Shown in pieces: positions 15,404 to 17,265 of a stretch of 17,265 nt of DNA. The stretch lies in the NCBI GenBank assembly GCA_017629925.1, contig JAGBWH010000142.1, positions 1 through 17,265 of the forward strand, written 5' to 3'. The DNA is from Clostridia bacterium. GTDB taxonomy: Bacteria > Bacillota > Clostridia > Oscillospirales > CAG-272. The translations under genes were made by a program, and so were the position numbers. The stretch's first letter is position 1. Each line of letters begins with the position of its first letter. The notes under the pieces are model-generated. The model had not been told where the DNA came from, ran no database searches, and saw only the letters and a program-made list of their open reading frames with translations.

Positions 15404-17265
15404 ATGATTAGTTATCTTGAAAAACAAAAACTATTCACCCTCTCAAATGGCAAACTTACCTATGTGATCCATGTCAGCGACAGGGGCTATCTTGAAACTG
15501 TCTATATGGGTAAAAGCTGGGAAGGTCAGGCGGAGGATCTGCTCGGTCTTATTCAGATAAAAGGCGCAGAATACCTGCACGTCCCCACCACCGAGCACCG
15601 CAACTATGACAAACACTATTCCGATGCTTTGGAACTTTCCTCGCATGGTTTGAGTGATAAACGTCACGCTCCCATTTTGGTTCAAAGAAAAAATGGCTCT
15701 TATGTGACCAATTTCCAATATGTGAGCCACAAAATTTATGGTGGCATAGCCCCCCTTTCCCAAATGCCTTGTGCGCGCGGTGGGGAAGAGGATTGCCAAA
15801 CGCTTGAAATCCTTTTGAAAGAAGAATCAAGAGACCTCTATCTTACCTATTATCTCACCCTTTATCGTCATATCAACATTATCGTCAAGCATTTTGATAT
15901 TCATAATCGCACAAGCGATACTGTCTTTATTGATAGAGCCATGTCTATGCAGTTAGACTTGCCCTCCGATAACTACGATTTGGTGCATTTCCCCGGTAGA
16001 TGGGCGCAAGAAAGAGACTATGTGGAAAATCATGTTGTGGACGGCGTGCAAGAGGTTTGTAGCAATAATGGCAGAAGTAGCCATGAAGAAAACCCCTTCG
16101 TCTATCTTAAAGAATGTGGCGCAACCGAGTCTCAAGGCGAGGTCATCGGCTTTAATTTGATATACAGTAGCAACTTCAAATTCCGCACCGAAACCACACG
16201 CACGCACGACCTTCACGTGACCTATGGTATCAACGATGAAGATTTTAGATGGAAACTGCATATCGGAGAGACCTTCCAAACCCCCGAAGCGGTGATTGCC
16301 TACTCCTGTGAAGGCACGGATGGTATGTCTCAAGCCTTCCACACCTTCATACGCGACCATCTGATTACATACGCTCACGATAAAGCCTATAAACCCGTCC
16401 TCTTTAACTCTTGGGAAGGATGCTACTTCAACTTCAACACCGAGTCCGTTATTTCCTATATTGACGATGCCGTCAAAATCGGCACAGAACTTTTTGTGCT
16501 CGATGATGGTTGGTTTGGCACCCGCAATAATGACTGGGAAGGTCTGGGCGATTGGTTTGTCAACCACAGCAAAATTGATTTGCACAAGGTCATGGACCAT
16601 TGCAAAGAAAAAGGCATCAAATTCGGTATTTGGTTTGAGCCGGAAATGGTCAACCCCAGAAGCGAACTTTACCGTGCGCACCCCGACTATGTGCCGGGTG
16701 AGCCTGATGCTGAAGAAGTGTCGCTTGGCCGTCATCAATTGCATCTTGATTTCTCTTATGATGAAGTAGTAGAGAATATCTATCAGCAAATGAAGGCGTT
16801 TTTGGCTGAATACCCCGTCAGCTATATTAAATGGGATTATAACCGCGTGGTGTGTGAACATTTTTCTCGCCACTATCCCGCAGAGCAACAAGGTGAAATC
16901 TATCACCGCATGGCGCTCGGATACTATGATCTCATTTCTCGTATTCGCCGTGACTGGCCCGATATCATGATTGAGGGATGCAGCTCCGGCGGTGGCCGTT
17001 TTGACCTTGGCACACTCTACTACTGTCCTCAAATTTGGACGAGCGACGAGTCCGACCCTGCCCAAAGATTGACTATTCAATATAACACTTCTCTCGGCTA
17101 TCCCCTATCCACCATTGGCGCTCATGTCAATGACCACTTTATCACCTCCTACAAAACCAAAGCCCAACTGGCACTTTTTGGCACCTATGGATATGAAATG
17201 AATCCCAATAAGCTCACCCCCTCCGAAATGGAGGAACTCAGCGAAGTGGCATCCATTTACAGAAC
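15404..17265 (+). CDS. Alpha-galactosidase, GH36 family (3' end cut by window)
   Basis: Retaining glycosidase that removes terminal alpha-galactose from oligosaccharides such as raffinose or melibiose. 620 codons are visible and the frame runs off the window; family members are about 730 residues, so about 110 are missing. An N-terminal beta-sandwich (about 1-320) precedes the catalytic barrel: NSWEGCYFNFN near 333-343, LFVLDDGWFG (D367, D368), FGIWFEPEMVNP, the nucleophile D478 in YIKWDYNR, the substrate-binding CSSGGGRFDLG (526-536) and the acid/base D548 in WTSDESDP. There is no signal peptide, so it is cytoplasmic, which is usual for tetrameric GH36 enzymes. AAAAGGA at 15387-15393 lies 10 nt before the ATG. 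An ATG at 15393 is in another frame. The symbol could be agaA, galA or rafA, so none is given. GH36 transferases such as raffinose synthase are less likely given this alignment. Confidence 0.93.
   Translation, partial: MISYLEKQKLFTLSNGKLTYVIHVSDRGYLETVYMGKSWEGQAEDLLGLIQIKGAEYLHVPTTEHRNYDKHYSDALELSSHGLSDKRHAPILVQRKNGSYVTNFQYVSHKIYGGIAPLSQMPCARGGEEDCQTLEILLKEESRDLYLTYYLTLYRHINIIVKHFDIHNRTSDTVFIDRAMSMQLDLPSDNYDLVHFPGRWAQERDYVENHVVDGVQEVCSNNGRSSHEENPFVYLKECGATESQGEVIGFNLIYSSNFKFRTETTRTHDLHVTYGINDEDFRWKLHIGETFQTPEAVIAYSCEGTDGMSQAFHTFIRDHLITYAHDKAYKPVLFNSWEGCYFNFNTESVISYIDDAVKIGTELFVLDDGWFGTRNNDWEGLGDWFVNHSKIDLHKVMDHCKEKGIKFGIWFEPEMVNPRSELYRAHPDYVPGEPDAEEVSLGRHQLHLDFSYDEVVENIYQQMKAFLAEYPVSYIKWDYNRVVCEHFSRHYPAEQQGEIYHRMALGYYDLISRIRRDWPDIMIEGCSSGGGRFDLGTLYYCPQIWTSDESDPAQRLTIQYNTSLGYPLSTIGAHVNDHFITSYKTKAQLALFGTYGYEMNPNKLTPSEMEELSEVASIYR

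Noticed and set aside
15953..17080. Open reading frame of 375 codons on the - strand opposite the GH36 gene
   Set aside because: It lies wholly inside a well-supported GH36 frame, has no recognisable domain or ribosome binding site, and is explained by codon bias of the sense gene.

Overview
The window carries eleven complete or near-complete housekeeping and envelope genes followed by two carbohydrate-active enzyme genes, all on the + strand. Gene content and order (plsX, rnc, smc, ftsY, then yhbY, nadD, yqeK, a LytR-CpsA-Psr gene, rsfS, leuS), AAGGAGG-type ribosome binding sites, a clostridial-style SMC signature (LSGGEQ) and an FtsY without an acidic N-terminal domain point to a Gram-positive anaerobe of the class Clostridia (Bacillota). 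Base composition looks close to half G+C. I cannot name the genus. Proline codons are strongly biased to CCC.

Region 1 (44-6512) is the phospholipid/RNA/chromosome/secretion block: plsX (acyl-phosphate synthesis), rnc (RNase III), smc (condensin) and ftsY (SRP receptor). PlsX has a charged C-terminal tail of about 70 residues. The acpP gene often found between plsX and rnc is absent, and a perfect 9-bp inverted repeat sits at the plsX stop, just upstream of rnc.

Region 2 (6509-12524) is joined to it without a gap: an ATGA overlap leads from ftsY into an XTP/dITP pyrophosphatase gene, followed by yhbY, nadD, yqeK, an LCP-family gene, rsfS and leuS. Most junctions overlap or are under 30 nt, so regions 1 and 2 look like one long operon for nucleotide hygiene, ribosome assembly and silencing, NAD synthesis, dinucleotide turnover, wall glycopolymer attachment and leucyl-tRNA charging. 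The LCP protein is unusual in having a lipoprotein signal, and its start codon lies inside a predicted mRNA hairpin.

Region 3 (about 12525-17265) is accessory. After a 77-nt gap with a weak promoter candidate come a polysaccharide lyase family 8 (PL8) gene and a GH36 alpha-galactosidase gene cut by the window end. Neither product has a signal peptide, so the pair probably acts on imported oligosaccharides in the cytoplasm. No transporter, regulator, RNA gene, mobile element, CRISPR array or convincing rho-independent terminator is visible. I see no wholly new system; the strongest leads are the signal-less PL8/GH36 pair, the lipoprotein LCP variant with its start-codon hairpin, and the hairpin ahead of rnc.
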